From contig NC_085047.1 in NCBI RefSeq assembly GCF_963662255.1, forward strand, positions 110,667,872-110,731,871: a stretch of DNA of 64,000 nt. The letters run 5' to 3'. The DNA is from Cinclus cinclus. Its lineage: Eukaryota > Chordata > Aves > Passeriformes > Cinclidae. Under the pieces are notes generated by a model. The model made no database searches and had not been told where the DNA came from. It was given only the letters and a program-made list of their open reading frames with translations. The position numbers and the translations under genes were made by a program. Within the stretch, counting starts at the first letter, position 1; every line of letters starts with the position of its first letter. This document shows, piece after piece, positions 26,240 to 39,100 of the stretch.

Positions 26240-26640
26240 GGGACGTTTTAGGCTTTCCTATCTCCAGGATGTTGGCAAAAGAGTTTGCAAAGGAAGAGAG
26301 AGAGAGTGGCAACAAAAACAACCCAGGGATGAGCCTGCTGCCTTGCAAGGAGAGGCCAAAAGGCTGGAATTTGTCAGTTTGCAGAGAAGACATCTGAGGT
26401 AGGGTATACTCGAGGTTTAGAGAAGGATGGAGGTGAAAACAGTTGTTCAAACCCTACACTACTGAAACTAAGGGATGATCCATAAAGCAAGTAGGTAGGT
26501 AGTTTAAGACAGACCCTACTTTCAAAAAAATATTATACACACTACAGCAAACTTTTTGAGAACTTGCTGCCACAGGAAGATGTGGACACCAATAATATCA
26601 GGAGGCTCAAAAAGGAATTAAAGCATTTTAGGGATGACAC
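26240..26640 (+). mobile_element. Old CR1-like LINE fragment, plus orientation
   Basis: Degenerate match to the C-terminal part of ancient CR1/L3-type ORF2: GTTTAGAGAAGGATGGA, then GAGAACTTGCTGCCACAGGA, GATGTGGACACC and CTCAAAAAGGAATTA. These correspond to the conserved region with an asparagine- or threonine-type NxLP and a FKK/E ending. No frame is intact over the length, so it is an old relic; boundaries are approximate. Confidence 0.5.
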
Positions 26641-29600
26641 ATCATTATAAAAAAGACCCTGGATGGAACAGGCAGGGATGTGCTGTGGAGCAGGCCTGGT
26701 ACAACAACAGTAGGTGCTGAGGAAGTGGAAGGTTGCAGGTTGTGACCAGGCTTTCGTGCACTTTCAAAGCTATCTCCTGCTGCCACCTCTCTGTTTGCAT
26801 TTTCAAAGAATGTAAATTCACTTTTTACTACAAATTGTACAGTCAGCTTCTCCACATTTAGGTGAATCCCAAGAGTCAGCATTCCTGGAATTCAAATAAT
26901 ATACTTACCCAGGAAGGCCTCATTGTTGATCTCAGTCTTCCTTCTTGGGTAAAGAGGGCTAGGTGAACCCATCAGGGCATTTCTCATGTTCTCAGCCTCT
27001 TAGTTTTATTCTGTGTTTCATTTCTCATTCCAAACTTTGTCCTTTATTTTATTCCCATTGTGCCACCAATTTCTTTTCCAAACACTATTTATGAGGTTTA
27101 AATACCAAATTTTTCTTACTGCATTTCCCAGATCACTATTCCATTAGTGTGCAGTAATGCAATACAAAAGCTGACAAGGTTTACAGCTGAAGGCTTCTAA
27201 GACACAGCTATGACTTTACCACTTATCCTAGAGCCTCAGGGTAAGCCAAGCTTGCCATATTTTATAACTTTAGAAGAGAATACTAATTCTGTAAATAATT
27301 ATTTACTAAGTATTTCATCTTCTTTTTTGTCATCAAGCTTTTTTCTCTTCTGGTTTTCCCAGCTTGTTTTTTTTTTTTTTTTTTCAGATGGAGAATACCT
27401 TATCAGAAGAGTGAACACCCTCTGCCTGACCATTTAGTTAGTTCCCACTTCCTTCTCCCTCTTATGCTTTCCCTTTCTGGGGTATTATGCTGGCACTACA
27501 TGATTCACACCCAAACTTCAAGGGTTTTTTTTATACTTCAAGAGCAAAACCACCTGCAATGGAAAGAGTTGGTATTGACTTCCTGATTCAGACTGGCCAA
27601 GTTACCATTGAGAAAATTCTTGTAGACATTTTACCTGCAGGTTTACAACAGATTTTTGAGATTTAGCAGGAGAAAAACTCCTGGGGGGCAAAGGTGTAAG
27701 GTTTTCCATGTCCCATGAAATTCTATTCAGGTCTGTCAGAGGGAAGAGCTGGGGGAAAAGTGCCCTTTTTCCTTATGGCTTTTGTTGGCAGCAGCACTCT
27801 GACAGCCATCCAAGGGGTCTGGCCATGGGCATCCTCATCCCTGGCAATGCCCACAGCATTCACATCGTGCTGGGAGCCTGACACTCTGGCTGCAGCTGAA
27901 AAGCTGTTGTGAAAGTGAGGTTTGGAGACAGCAGAGAGAGAAAAAGACTGCCACACTTTATAACAGCTCTCTCTAAACCCAGAATATAGCATCTGATATC
28001 TTCCTTTATGGGCTCTCCCTTATTTGAAGAGATTCAAGCCATTCTCCCTTGATGATCACCTGTGCACTGAACATGGTCCAAATCTCAGCAGAGACTCCCA
28101 TTAGTAGCTTGGGGCCTTTTCATTTGGAGGGAAAAAATGCTCCCACAAAGGCAATTTTCTTTTCCTTGGTAAAAGGCACTCGTGTACTAAGTGCGAGACT
28201 ATTTTTGTGATTGCTGCCCTATTTGCTCTCACTATTGGAACGTCAGTGGAGAATATAACACAAGGTGGGAAGAAGTGGGAGAAGGATCTTGATGTAAGGA
28301 CAGGAGTGACACACAGGTGAGCAAATTGTTACTTATGTTGTAGAAAAGGGTGGTCCCCAGAGATGCTTTGCTCAGTGTTTTTACATCAGGCCAATATGCT
28401 CAGCTTCAGGTTTTTTGGTCATCAGTGCTCATCTGGAGACAAGATTTGCCCTAATTTTCTCTCAGCTCCAGGTGTACAGCATCATCCAACACATCTCTCT
28501 GCTCCTTCACCAATATAAAATATGCCATCATAGAAGCAGAGGAAAACCAAGGATTGTGGAAATATGTAAACACTTTCTAAAGAGCTGCAAATGCCTATTC
28601 TAACCTCATCTTACGCACTGACTCCTAATCAGAAACTCTGTCTGATGCTGGTGATGTCCTTAGCACCATGAATAGAAAATAATCTAGCACAACTAAATTC
28701 TGAGGATTATTTTTTTACTGTAATTTAAGAAGGAGAAAACTTTAGGAATAATTAATTTTTTTCTGTGAGGAAAATAGCCAGAAGTAACACATTTTGCTGA
28801 CAGTCCACCCAAACCTCTGTCCTGTAAGAGGCACTGGGACAGCCAGAGCAGAAATGCACACTGGTGTCCTTCCCATGCTGTCACCACTCAGATCCCTCAG
28901 ACTCCCTTGCTGTTTGAGTACTCTTGGAGGATTTTCCAGTGCCATGGTGTCCATGTTGTGCTCCACACCCACAGATTTCGGCTGTGCCTGTGCTCAGTCA
29001 TTACAGATGTCAATAGAGGACATCTCTTAGTCTGGAAGCTTGAGTTCAGTCATAATAATTGATTATTTCAAACAAGAGCTGGACAGCACCAAGTGTTTTC
29101 TCCTTTCAGAAAAAAAGACCTGCTGTCTAAAAATCATCTAACTGCTAAGTACTTATTTACAGTAGTTGTCAATCAGTGGGTAAAACCTACCATAAGCAGA
29201 AAAACTGTGACTCATAGTATTGAGAGGCTTGACTGGGGTTGTGTTGTCCTTGCTTTGGTGTCTTTGGTTGGAAGTATGAAGATAATAACAGAGCAGATGT
29301 GGTCCAGAGTAGCTGTACCTGTCCAGAAGCATGTCAGCACAAGGATGTGAAGGGCACAAAGATCAGGGATGAATTATGTACAGGGAAAGGCACTTGGTTG
29401 GCCTCTGCTGTGCAGATGCAGCCAGTGCCCAGCTGGTTAGGGAAACCAAGATTTTGACAAGCAGTAGTCAATTCTGTTTTCTCATCCTGTGGGTTCTGAC
29501 AAAGAATTATTTACAAATCATCTCATTAACTTTAGGCCTCAATGGTCTCCACCTGAGCTAATTGTCTGGGCTTCCTTTACAGGCAGTCAACAGAGACATC

Positions 29601-31590
29601 TCTGAGGCGTAATCACTCTGGATATACTGGGGAGGCAGTAAGGAGATCCAGCAAATTTTGCTTAAAAAATGGAGATTTTTTTTTCCTTTGATCTTTCAAA
29701 GGGGGATGCTTTAAACTCTTCTGTTAATATAGTAATAGATGCCCTAAAAGAAAAGGAGAAGATTAGTAGCTTTTACAAAAAGTAATGAGAAAGGTATTTT
29801 TTTTTCCTTGTCTGGCTTTCTCAGAAATTAAAAAATGTCTCCTCAACATTTCCATGTTCTGGAACCAGCAGGCACCACAGAGTTTGATAGGGATCTGTCT
29901 GACTTGGAGTGTGAGCTTCTAACAAGAGCAGCGCAATTTGTAGCTCGTATTTAACAACTGGTTCAAGCCAGAACCTCTTAAAGACAAGGTTCTCAGCAAC
30001 TTCCCTCTTCATCCTGAAATTAAACATTAACGTAATAAGGAAGTTCAGTTCCTAACTTAATCTAACTTAATGAACAAGCACATGTTCAATTAGTCTCTGA
30101 GGTATTGTGCACTGATTCATGGAATTGGAAATATTTCCCAGAGTATCAATACTCTTGCTGTCAGATGGCAGCAGGTCTGTTAGCTTGTGCCATGTCTTGC
30201 AACAAATCTATCTCAGCCTGCTGTGGCTGCTGGCTGTCAGAATTTCTCAGGTGAAATGGCAGTGCTGGTACTTCTCCTTTGGAGAAAGTGTCACGTGCTC
30301 CTCTGCATCTGTCCACCTGGTGTGTCAAGTTTGTCTCTGGCCACAGGATATTTCTTATAACATTTTTGCTGTTGGCAGTCCTTGCTGTTCATTATAGGCA
30401 TTCCCACAGTTGTTTCTTACAAAATAGTGACAGCTCCTGGTATCCCAGATTATGCTTCCCTTTTACCTTCCCCACCTCATATTTTTTTTCCATGTATCTG
30501 CTGGTTGCTGTGACTTTGACAGGAATTCCTAGTAAGCACTCAAGAGCAGGCACTCTTGTTTTCAGTTTTCAATTGAATAAAATGTAGGAAAGTAACAATT
30601 CATGTTACAATGGTAGCACTCCATTGTTAACAGCACTGGGTACAGATCAGAATTGGCATCCAATCCTGTGTATTCTTGAACATTTTCTGCTGGCCTGTAG
30701 AGGCTGGAGATGATGCAGTTATGGTTATATGACTAAACTTATATTTAAGAACAGAATGGTTAAACAAGACGCTGATAAATATCAGACATTCCTGTATCAG
30801 GTATGCCAGGCTTATCATAAGGGTTCAAATTTGGGAAGTCACCTTTCTAAGCTGTTATCTTTTCTAGCAACACTGTCCCAGGAAAATGAGAACACTCTGA
30901 ATACCCATCTAGGATAAGGGATTGCTGACTGTAGATTTTCCTTTCCAGACAGGACATGCTTCCTCATTTCTTCTCTGCATTGGGAACAAGTATTTGCTGT
31001 ATCATATGACAAGTCTTACCACTTCCTGAATGTATTCATTTGTTTAGGATCAGGACAAATCTCTATATCCTTTTCTCAGCATTTTCAATCCCTAAATGAA
31101 TTTCCTTCACTCATTTTATAATTTTTTCAGTGACATCTTAAAAATGACCACTCCAGTCTCTTTAAGCATCCATCTGATCTTAAGAGCACCCCCCAGTTTG
31201 AACTTGATAAAGATTGTCAGTAAAGACAGAATAATATACTGGGCACAGTATGTAAATAATTTTAATTACATTCTGTAAAATACTTTTTTTGTAAGAGCAG
31301 GTTTGACAAAGTCTGTATTCTGTGTTTACTGTTGGTTTTTTTTATCTGCTTGATTAATGTAAAATCTGACTCTGGACCTTGAACCACAGCCCAGTTTTTA
31401 AGTGGGTGAGTGTGCCTGCAGCCACCAAAACTTTGCTAGGTTTGTATTCAACTTTCAAATCATCTTTCTGTAGCTGAATATTGTTCTTTAAAGTACAATT
31501 TCCCAGATCCCTTTGGCAGACAGTCAATTTCAGCTAAAACCTTTTTAGTTGTGGTGCTGGCAACTATTGACACTCACATGCAGCTCAAAG
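26641..31590. other. Intergenic sequence, nothing recognised
   Basis: Apart from the T18 run, I see only unique-looking sequence with open frames no longer than about 100 codons. None resembles a known protein. Confidence 0.55.
27367..27384. repeat. Homopolymer T18 followed by CAG
   Basis: An 18-base T run directly followed by CAG/ATGG. Together with the T-rich 60 bases before it, this forms a textbook-looking 3' splice acceptor on the plus strand, though homopolymers create such signals by chance. Confidence 0.85.
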
Positions 31591-31790
31591 AGAATCACAG
31601 AGGCACAGAATGGTTTGGGAAGGGACCTTCAAAATCATCTCATTCCAAGTCCCCTGCCATGGTCAGGGACACCTTCCACTATCCCAGGTTGCTCAGAACT
31701 CCATCCAACCTGGCCTTGAGCACTTCCAGGGATGGGGCAGCCACGAACTCTCTGGGCAGCCTGTGCCAGGGCCTCACCACCATCACTGGA
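31591..31790 (-). mobile_element. CR1 LINE 3'-end fragment
   Basis: Begins AGAATCACAGAGGCACAGAA, then TGGTTTGGGAAGGGACCTTC, CCCCTGCCATGG, CATCCAACCTGGCCTTGAGC and TTCCAGGGATGGGGCAGCC, and ends in GCCTCACCACCATCAC. It is a fairly young, well-preserved CR1 3' end in minus orientation, 5'-truncated at about 200 bp. Confidence 0.93.
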
Positions 31791-34700
31791 AGAGAACTTG
31801 CAACATTGTCATTCTTGGAGTGGGTGGAAAAAACCTTCATGCTGTGGTTACTTTCACAAGCCTCTCGCTCCTTCAGGTTCTCAAGAGCTGTGTCACTGAC
31901 AGTGGCACTTGTTTCTCGAGTGCTTTGCTGTGTCCTCTGCTCTGCAGAGTGCCAGGCTTAGAAAGCTGGTTCTGGCAGCTCCGTCAAGCACAAATTTGCA
32001 TGCAACATTTGTCTCTCCAAGGAATCTTTAAACCCTTTCTTGTCTGTCAGGCTAGGTATACTAATGATAACATCAACCTCCCTCGTGTGATCATTTCCTA
32101 AACCGTTCTAGAAAATGAGATGGATTAATGAAGACTTATTATTTAAATTGCTGAAGGCACCCCGCTCATATTTGACTGAACACAGGAGCTTCTGCCATGA
32201 CTGCTACAACCAGAATCGATGTCTATTGGTCCCTAAGCATCCAGCACATCCCAGTAGTAAGATTATATGCCTTAGTTTAAATCTCATAAACTAAAGCAGC
32301 TATGACAAAATTTCTGAGGGTGTGTTCACATGCTAAGCTAGTTGTATATGAAAGCACAAAGCTGTGCATGGGTTAATTTGCTCCCCTGAAAGCTCACTGA
32401 TTTCAAATTGCCTCAGATTTCCATGCTGTCCATTGCAGTCTTCAGTGAAGTTACACCTTGTTTTATTTTCGGTCCTGGGCTTTATTCTCTAAGCCTGCAG
32501 AGCCAAGGTGTTTGAGTGATTAATTTCTGATATCTCTCTGCCTGCTATGGCTGAACCAGGTTCTCAGCACCAGCTCTTGGCATTTTCCAGGGCTCTGGAA
32601 AGTTGTGGTTCCCTGCCCTGGCTGCTTTCCAGCTGCTGCTGTCAGCTCACAGTAGCCATGGCTCAGAAAATGTTCAGGTCTTGCATTTTGAAGTCTCTGG
32701 ATGTCACTCATAACTAATAATTTATCTCTGAAATGTTCTCCCCAATGCTGACAGTGTTTATAGAAATAATTTACTGTGGATAGGCAAAAAACTGCCGGCA
32801 ATTTAATAGCAATTAAAAATTTTCCATCTCAACACTTGAGGGTTTCCATCTTCAATGCAGAAACATCACACGTCTCAGCAGCTGTCACCCTCAGCATACC
32901 CTTTTATTAGAATTACATTTAACATAAAAAGTTAAGATTTTCAAAAGAACTTCTAATTTTTGTTATGCAAGTTTAACTTCTCACTGCAAATAAGAGGAAG
33001 TTGATAACATTGTTTGCCCCATTTCTTAAATGCTGCATGATACATTTGTCTGATTTTTTATTTTACCTTTTCCTCTTTATTCTTTGATTTTCCATGTTAC
33101 TGAAATGACACGCTAGCCCTAAATATAGCAGAAGATTGCTCATGAGACTCTCTTAAATTAATCTTATTAAGATAATTGATTAAACTTGGTTCTTGACTAA
33201 AAATTAAATCTTCTTTTTTTTCCTCTTTGTTTGACTCAAGGTCAATTTTAAGCACCTTTGTCATTCTTCGACAGATAGGCACAGTGTTCTGGAAGACATT
33301 TTGAGGTGAAGTAGCACAGGGAAAGCTTGTTCCCACACAGTTCTAAACCCCTGGGGTTTGATCCTGTAGTGCGGTGAAAGATCACGTGTGTAATCTGTTC
33401 CTTAAACTTGGGTCCTCTAATATGTAGAGCTAAGTGTGTGTTTAAATATCTGAAAACTTTGTGTTGTCTGTTTACCTGAATCAGCCTTCTGGATGGTGAT
33501 AATTAAATTCAAGTACCCTCTGAAAGCATGCCTGGCTCATTTTCAACCACTACGGTAAAAAAAAAACAAAACCCTTTCTCCAAGGAGGAGATAATGCAGG
33601 AGACATATGAACTGTGGAATCCCCCACCAAATCCAGGATATAGCCTGCCCTGTGCAATTTCTCTGCTGCTTCTTGCTGCTGAATACCAAAGCTTTAGAGT
33701 GGACCTTCAGGTCATGTAGACTGGACATAAACATGAAAAAATTATTACTCCTGGACACAATTCTATGCATTTCTTTTATCCTATCTTCCTAATACACTTA
33801 TGAGAGAGATACTCAGTGAAAAGTTATCTTTGCAGTATGACAAGCTGTTGCCAGGAACTCGACATGAATGATCAAACAATTTTGCTAATCTGTTTTTAAC
33901 ACAGCATACAGAGTTAAGGAAGAATTGTGTCCTACACAAATATGACACAAAATCAGATTAATATTTTATCATTTAAGTATCAGCATATGGAGAAGAGGAG
34001 AGGAGAGGGAGAGGGAGAGGAGAGGAGAGGAGAGGAGAGGAGAGGAGAGGAGAGGAGAGGAGAGGAGAGGAGAGGAGAGGAGAGGAGAGGAGAGGAGAGG
34101 AGAGGAGAGGAGAGGAGAGGAGAGGAGAGGAGAGGAGAGGAGAGGAGAGGAGAGGAGAGGAGAGGAGAGGAGAGGAGAGGAGAGGAGAGGCATTTGCTCT
34201 GAAGTCAGCCATTTAGATGCTTTGGCAGACAGAAAGTCAAAAGTTCCGCTGAAATAAGGAAAGGAATACATGGAACATGGAGATCAAAGTCATCCTACAC
34301 TGTAGGAAAACCAGCTGTCATTGGCTGATCTCTCTGTGGTGCATTTATTTAAATACATATTTATTCAAATAGTAATTGCTCTACATTTCTAAAACTCTCT
34401 CTTTTCTATTTGCATATTGGTCTTGCATAATTTTGAATGGGACTAAATTGCTTCACTAATTTTGACTAATATTTTAAATGAAGCTGCCAAAAAGTTACAA
34501 CCCAGATTTACCTAATAGATTTGCTTCTATGAACTTTCCTTCAAGCTACTGCCTGAGTAAATATTTTAAAAGTTCAAGTGGTGTAATTTATCTCAGACCT
34601 TCTGCAGTCAGGGTACTGTGGAATACTTCATGTAGTCAAAAACCAATACAGTGCTAAAATGACAATATTGGAACAAACTGTCCAGATTCTTTAATTATGT

Positions 34701-35004
34701 TAAATAATGTTAAGACCTTGAAACTAATATCTGCAGCATATCAGTGCTCTAATACTATTGCTGGATTTGAGAAGGAAGATACACATTTGACAAAAAATGT
34801 TTATATACATGATAACAAGGACCATTTAAGGGACAGGAAACAGTGGGGGCTATTGAGACAGAAATCAGAAAAATGAGTGGTGTAAAACATTTGTTCAGTA
34901 AGAATATTTGGTTTCTCATGAGAATTTTCCCCCAGCCCAGCATTAGAATGGTTAAAGTTGAACCCAAACATTTGGCAACTGTGCCCTGCTTGGAAGTATT
35001 TATA
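31791..35004. other. Intergenic sequence around the (AGAGG)n array
   Basis: No gene seen. The open frame of 163 codons at 31610-32101 starts inside a CR1 fragment and has no recognisable domain. Long frames at 33.9-34.3 kb are microsatellite artefacts. Confidence 0.6.
33991..34190. repeat. (AGAGG)n pentanucleotide microsatellite, ~200 bp
   Basis: From 34016 to 34190 there are 35 perfect AGAGG units (175 bp), with imperfect units (GAGGG variants) from 33991. The plus strand is all purine, so the tract could form triplex (H-DNA) or slip. Apparent long open frames here (repeated GEERR one way, LLSSP the other) are artefacts. Confidence 0.97.
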
Positions 35005-35085
35005 GGAGGCTAATACTTAGCAGGTGGTAAAATTTTCCTACCAAGGATCTCCAAGCATTTTACAAAACGTTAATAATCAGACTTC
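35005..35085. mobile_element. Possible fragment of an ancient SINE (CORE/MIR-like)
   Basis: Contains CCAAGGATCTCCAAGCATTT and then TACAAAACGTTAATAAT, resembling the widely dispersed amniote motif in which GGATCTCAAAGCGCTTTACA is followed by a short AT-rich link. The match is short and degenerate. It may be the left piece of the same element as 35370-35500. Confidence 0.35.
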
Positions 35086-35369
35086 ATAAAAAATTAAAGT
35101 GCAGCTTTTCCAGATGTGTCTGCTTCTGGAGATGGGTGGTTTGAAGTTGTGCCCACTGAGCTGTGCTCAGTGCTCCCTGTTCCACCCAGAAAGGAAATCC
35201 TTGGATAGCTGTCAGAGAATTCAGGGATGTTCAGAGGAGCAAGACACTGCTTGCTCTGTGCTCACATACCCTGGCTTGTGATGCTCTGATAGAGGCATCA
35301 AAGAAACCCCCAGGAATCAGCACTGAGACAAACAGAGACCTGGCAAATCTGTGATGTTGATAAGCACCA

Positions 35370-35500
35370 CCTGCACTGGAGAAGGGACAGAGATGTGGAG
35401 AAATTGGGAATCTTACTGAAGGTTACACTGCCAGAGTGGCAGAGCCAGAGCAAGAATCCAGTGTTGACTCTGAGCCTTGTGCCTGCATCACAGGGCTGGC
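35370..35500 (-). mobile_element. MIR-like ancient tRNA-derived SINE relic
   Basis: GAAGGTTACACTGCCAGAGT, then GGCAGAGCCAGAGCAAGAAT, CCAGTGTTGACTCTGAGCC and GCCTTGTGC line up with the reverse complement of MIR around its B-box region (a consensus of the kind ...AAGGTCACACAGC..GTGGCAGAGC..GGATTCGAACCCAGG...). The tRNA-like head therefore lies to the right, giving minus orientation. Very old; no promoter integrity is expected. Confidence 0.55.
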
Positions 35501-35924
35501 TTTTATTCCAGGGAGCTACAGCACAAATGGGAAATGAGTGACACTGTAAAGGTATTAGACATCTGAACAGATTGTAAGTGCTCTGGACAATCTTATGATT
35601 ACAGCCCTTGTGAGCTTTGCTTAACTACTGGGTAAATTGGATTAAACAATTATGAACAGGTATGAGGCATCTAAGAGGATATAATGTGGTAGGAACAAAC
35701 ATTTTTTCCATCAAGAAAAATGCTAGATTTTCCACAGAAATGAAAATTTTAAAAAATAGTTAATTTCTGAAAAATTCTTTGCAGAAACCTGAAAAAAGCT
35801 AGTTGCTGTGGAAGAAGAGAAAGTTGTTACAGAAATACAGAGAGACAGATACAGAAATGTCAGAAGAAGTGGCAGAATGGCCTGAGGCTGAGTACCAGTA
35901 CTCGGTGATTAATGTAATTTGCAA

Positions 35925-36190
35925 TCTGTAAAAGAATGATCAGTGAGGTGGCAACGTTTGCAATATGACAAAATTGTCTGGGATAATTAAAACAAGAGAA
36001 GACCAAAGAGCACTACAGAGATAGCTAAGAGAGGTCACTGAGCATCAGATGAAAATTAATGTGGGTATTGCATTTTGGAAGAATTACCTGAACTGCTGTC
36101 AGAGGTCAAATTTAATGGCAACCAGTAGAAGGAAAAAAATTTGAGTGAAAACGTCTGTGCAAACCTAGGAATGGCATTGAAGAATTTATG
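35925..36190 (+). mobile_element. Old CR1-like LINE fragment, plus orientation
   Basis: GATCAGTGAGGTGGCAACGT, then TTTGCAATATGACAAAATTG, a GATAATTAAAACAAGAGAAG link, CAGATGAAAATTAATGTGGG and CATTTTGGAAGAATTACC. This matches the order of the conserved ancient CR1/L3 ORF2 segment around the FADDTKL motif and the following QMKFNVDKC..H-G-N region. Frames are interrupted by several indels. It probably continues weakly to about 36.6 kb. Confidence 0.5.
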
Positions 36191-39100
36191 GATTTCTATG
36201 GACTAAATTTGTGGTATGTTTATTTGGAACTTTTGAATTCAAGATATCACGTGAAAAGAATGAGCAGCAGAAAAGAAGGGTTTAGAAGCAACTGGGAGGA
36301 ATGAATGAAAAATTTCCATATAAAGGATTTCCTAGATAAGGATTAGGATTTTCTAGATAAGAAGTGAACATGTCGCTGTAGAGTGCACATTAAAAAAGTT
36401 AAGGGAAGACATTTCATGTTCTTGTATTTTTAATTGTGATGCAAGAGCAAAAAGATCTTCAGACAATCCAAACATGAAACAGAAAAGATAAATCACCATG
36501 TTTAACTGAAGACAGAATGGATAATAGGTAGCAATGGATATACTATACTATACTTCTGAGGACAGGAGTAGAACCAGATGGACAAATGCAAAAGATATCT
36601 ATGTCCTCAATTAAACATACTACACAATGCATAGAACCGAAGAGAAAGAATAGTAAAAACAAACCTTAAAATGAGGAAATAGAGTGGCTATTTCATATTT
36701 GCATTAAAAAATTGGATTTTGGCTTCCTCATCTGAAGCACCAGGGATTGTCAACAGTTGCTGATGTGATCCTAGATGAGCTGGTGCCATTGAGTCTACCC
36801 ATTTGGAAGTCAAAGGTGCTAATTAGAAGAATCAATATGAACAATAGAAAATACAGCAGATTGTGCCACTTTCATATTTGGGATAGTCAGATGCTTCCTT
36901 CTTTTTAGTCAGGGAGTTATATAAAATTTGCCATAATAATTAGTTTAGGCAGGATGTTTTTACTTAGATTAAGGTATTTGTGTTTATAAGGAATGTTTTC
37001 ATGGTTATTTTCAGTCTCAGTCGGCAGGAGACAGTCAGTGTATAGGCCCAAAGCAGTTCCTTTATCAATGTTGAGGAGCACATGACCTATATAGCCCTGC
37101 CATCTGCCCATCTCTTACACCAAGGTAAATCTGCCACACTAAACTACTTCATAAAAGAAAGGAAATGCAGCTAAGGCCAATTTATTAATAACCAGAAATC
37201 CTCGACTGTCTTATAAACATCAGAACAAGGATCAGAACAAAGGAGTTTTGCTGTTGCACCATGACCACGGCTGTAGCTACCTGAGCAAACCAGAGGTCAG
37301 AAATACTGCCATTTAAAATAAACAATCATTTGCAGAATAGCAGGTTATCACACAGAGCCATGGAGACTCCCGTCTCCATCTCCTGTTTTAGTAGCTGGGT
37401 TTTCCATCCTGCAGAAAAAACAATAGAATGTGCCTCAGGTGTGTCCCAGCTCATTATCTCGTCCTTTTGTACTGCCGAGTTTGTGTCTTTTCCATTTCCC
37501 TAATAGTGTGGATGTCCACAAACTAAGAAGTCTCATGAGCTGTGTCTTGTCAATTGATCTTAAATTTTGATGGGCTCGATTCAATGTGAAATAAAGGCCA
37601 TAAATCTCCTGGAAGACAGCTTTCACTTTCTGATGTAATTGGAATGGAGGCAAAAATTAAGCAGCGCAGATGTGATTTTTTAGCATGTGTTGCCTTCAGA
37701 AAGAGATTCACATGTCATGGGCACTGGGCAGGCAGAATACATAACTAAAGGGACCTGTGTGGTGACCTGAGTCCTTTTGGTCACATAAAAGTCAGCAGCA
37801 CCTCAGGTTAGTGGCAGAAGTGACTGCCCTGGCTGCCAAGCTGTGAACCCACATGTGCCTCTAGCTGAAAGCAACTGGGTATAAATAACCAAGAGTTTCC
37901 TGACCCAGGTGTTACAGAAGCCTTTCCCCCAACCCTGCTCTTATTTAAACACCTAATTAAAAGCAGTCACCTTGCCCCCATGAAAGAATTATCTTTCAGC
38001 AGAACCTTGAAGAGTTTACATTTTTCTCATAATGAGGAATAGTTTGTTTTTAAAACAAACTCAGCTCTTAAAGAGTTGCATTTAAGTAACTTGCTGTAGC
38101 TCTTCAGTCCACAGTTATATCCTTTTTTATATTTTTTATGTCTTCTGAAAAACAACTGGTTCCTATCTTCTGCTGCTTTATCCAGTATGCAGGGACCTCT
38201 GCTGAGGATGTGCCAGTGTTAACAGCTTCCCAGTCAGGAGCACTCAGCTGACAACTGCCCCATGGCAGCTGAACTGGGACCCCTTTGCTCTCCTGCCAGA
38301 GCTGATCATGCTCCACTGCTGTGCTCCAAAGGCAGTGGAGTTTGCTCAGACTCCACCAGGGTTAAGAAAGAAAGAGGTGTTAGACAGAGGAGAAGACATG
38401 GGCATGTGTCTGCTTAGCCACTTGCTGCTCTGCAGTGTGAAGTGCACTCTACCTCTGCCAAAACACCAGTTAGTATTTCCACAGCATTCCTGGACCCATA
38501 AAAGTGTCATTCCACACTTCCTCAGGTGTTACAGCTTATTTAGAAACCACCCCCCCCCCCCCCCCCCCCCATCCCCTAAGGCATGTTATAGCTCTTGCTC
38601 TAGAGACCTGAAGTTGACTGGACATAAGCTGTTGAGTGCTTATTTTGGGATGTTCACAGCTGAGCTCCTTAAATATTAAGGGATTCTGCTCTGAGAGCTT
38701 GGTCTCCTGTTATGGAAACAAGGCTTATAGTTATACCCAGCCTTTTCTTAGTTCTGTACTTAAAATCAGTACTTACTGTTCTTCAGAGTAAATTTCAGGT
38801 TTTTAGTAGTCCTGAGCTCCCTTTGTCCTCTCTTTGGTTCAAAAAAGCATAGCTTTGTTCTTTAGTTTTAGCTATAAATAAAAACATTTTCCTCTTACTC
38901 CTGGTGTCTGTGATACTCTGTCCACATCAATCCTAATCAAAGGTACACCTTTGAACTTCACCTCGTTCTGATTTTTACCTAATTTCTTACATTTTTCTCA
39001 TACCTTCCTATAATCCCTTCTCTCTCTGTTCAGTTTATCCCACAACCTGCATGAGCCTCACTCAGCCAGTGTCTTTGTCACACTTCACTCCCACTGCCAG

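Noticed and set aside
33350..33372. GGTTTGATCC resembling a tRNA B-box
   Set aside because: No A-box or cloverleaf could be fitted upstream at the right spacing.
33927..34271. Frames with GEERR or LLSSP repeats
   Set aside because: Translation of the (AGAGG)n microsatellite.
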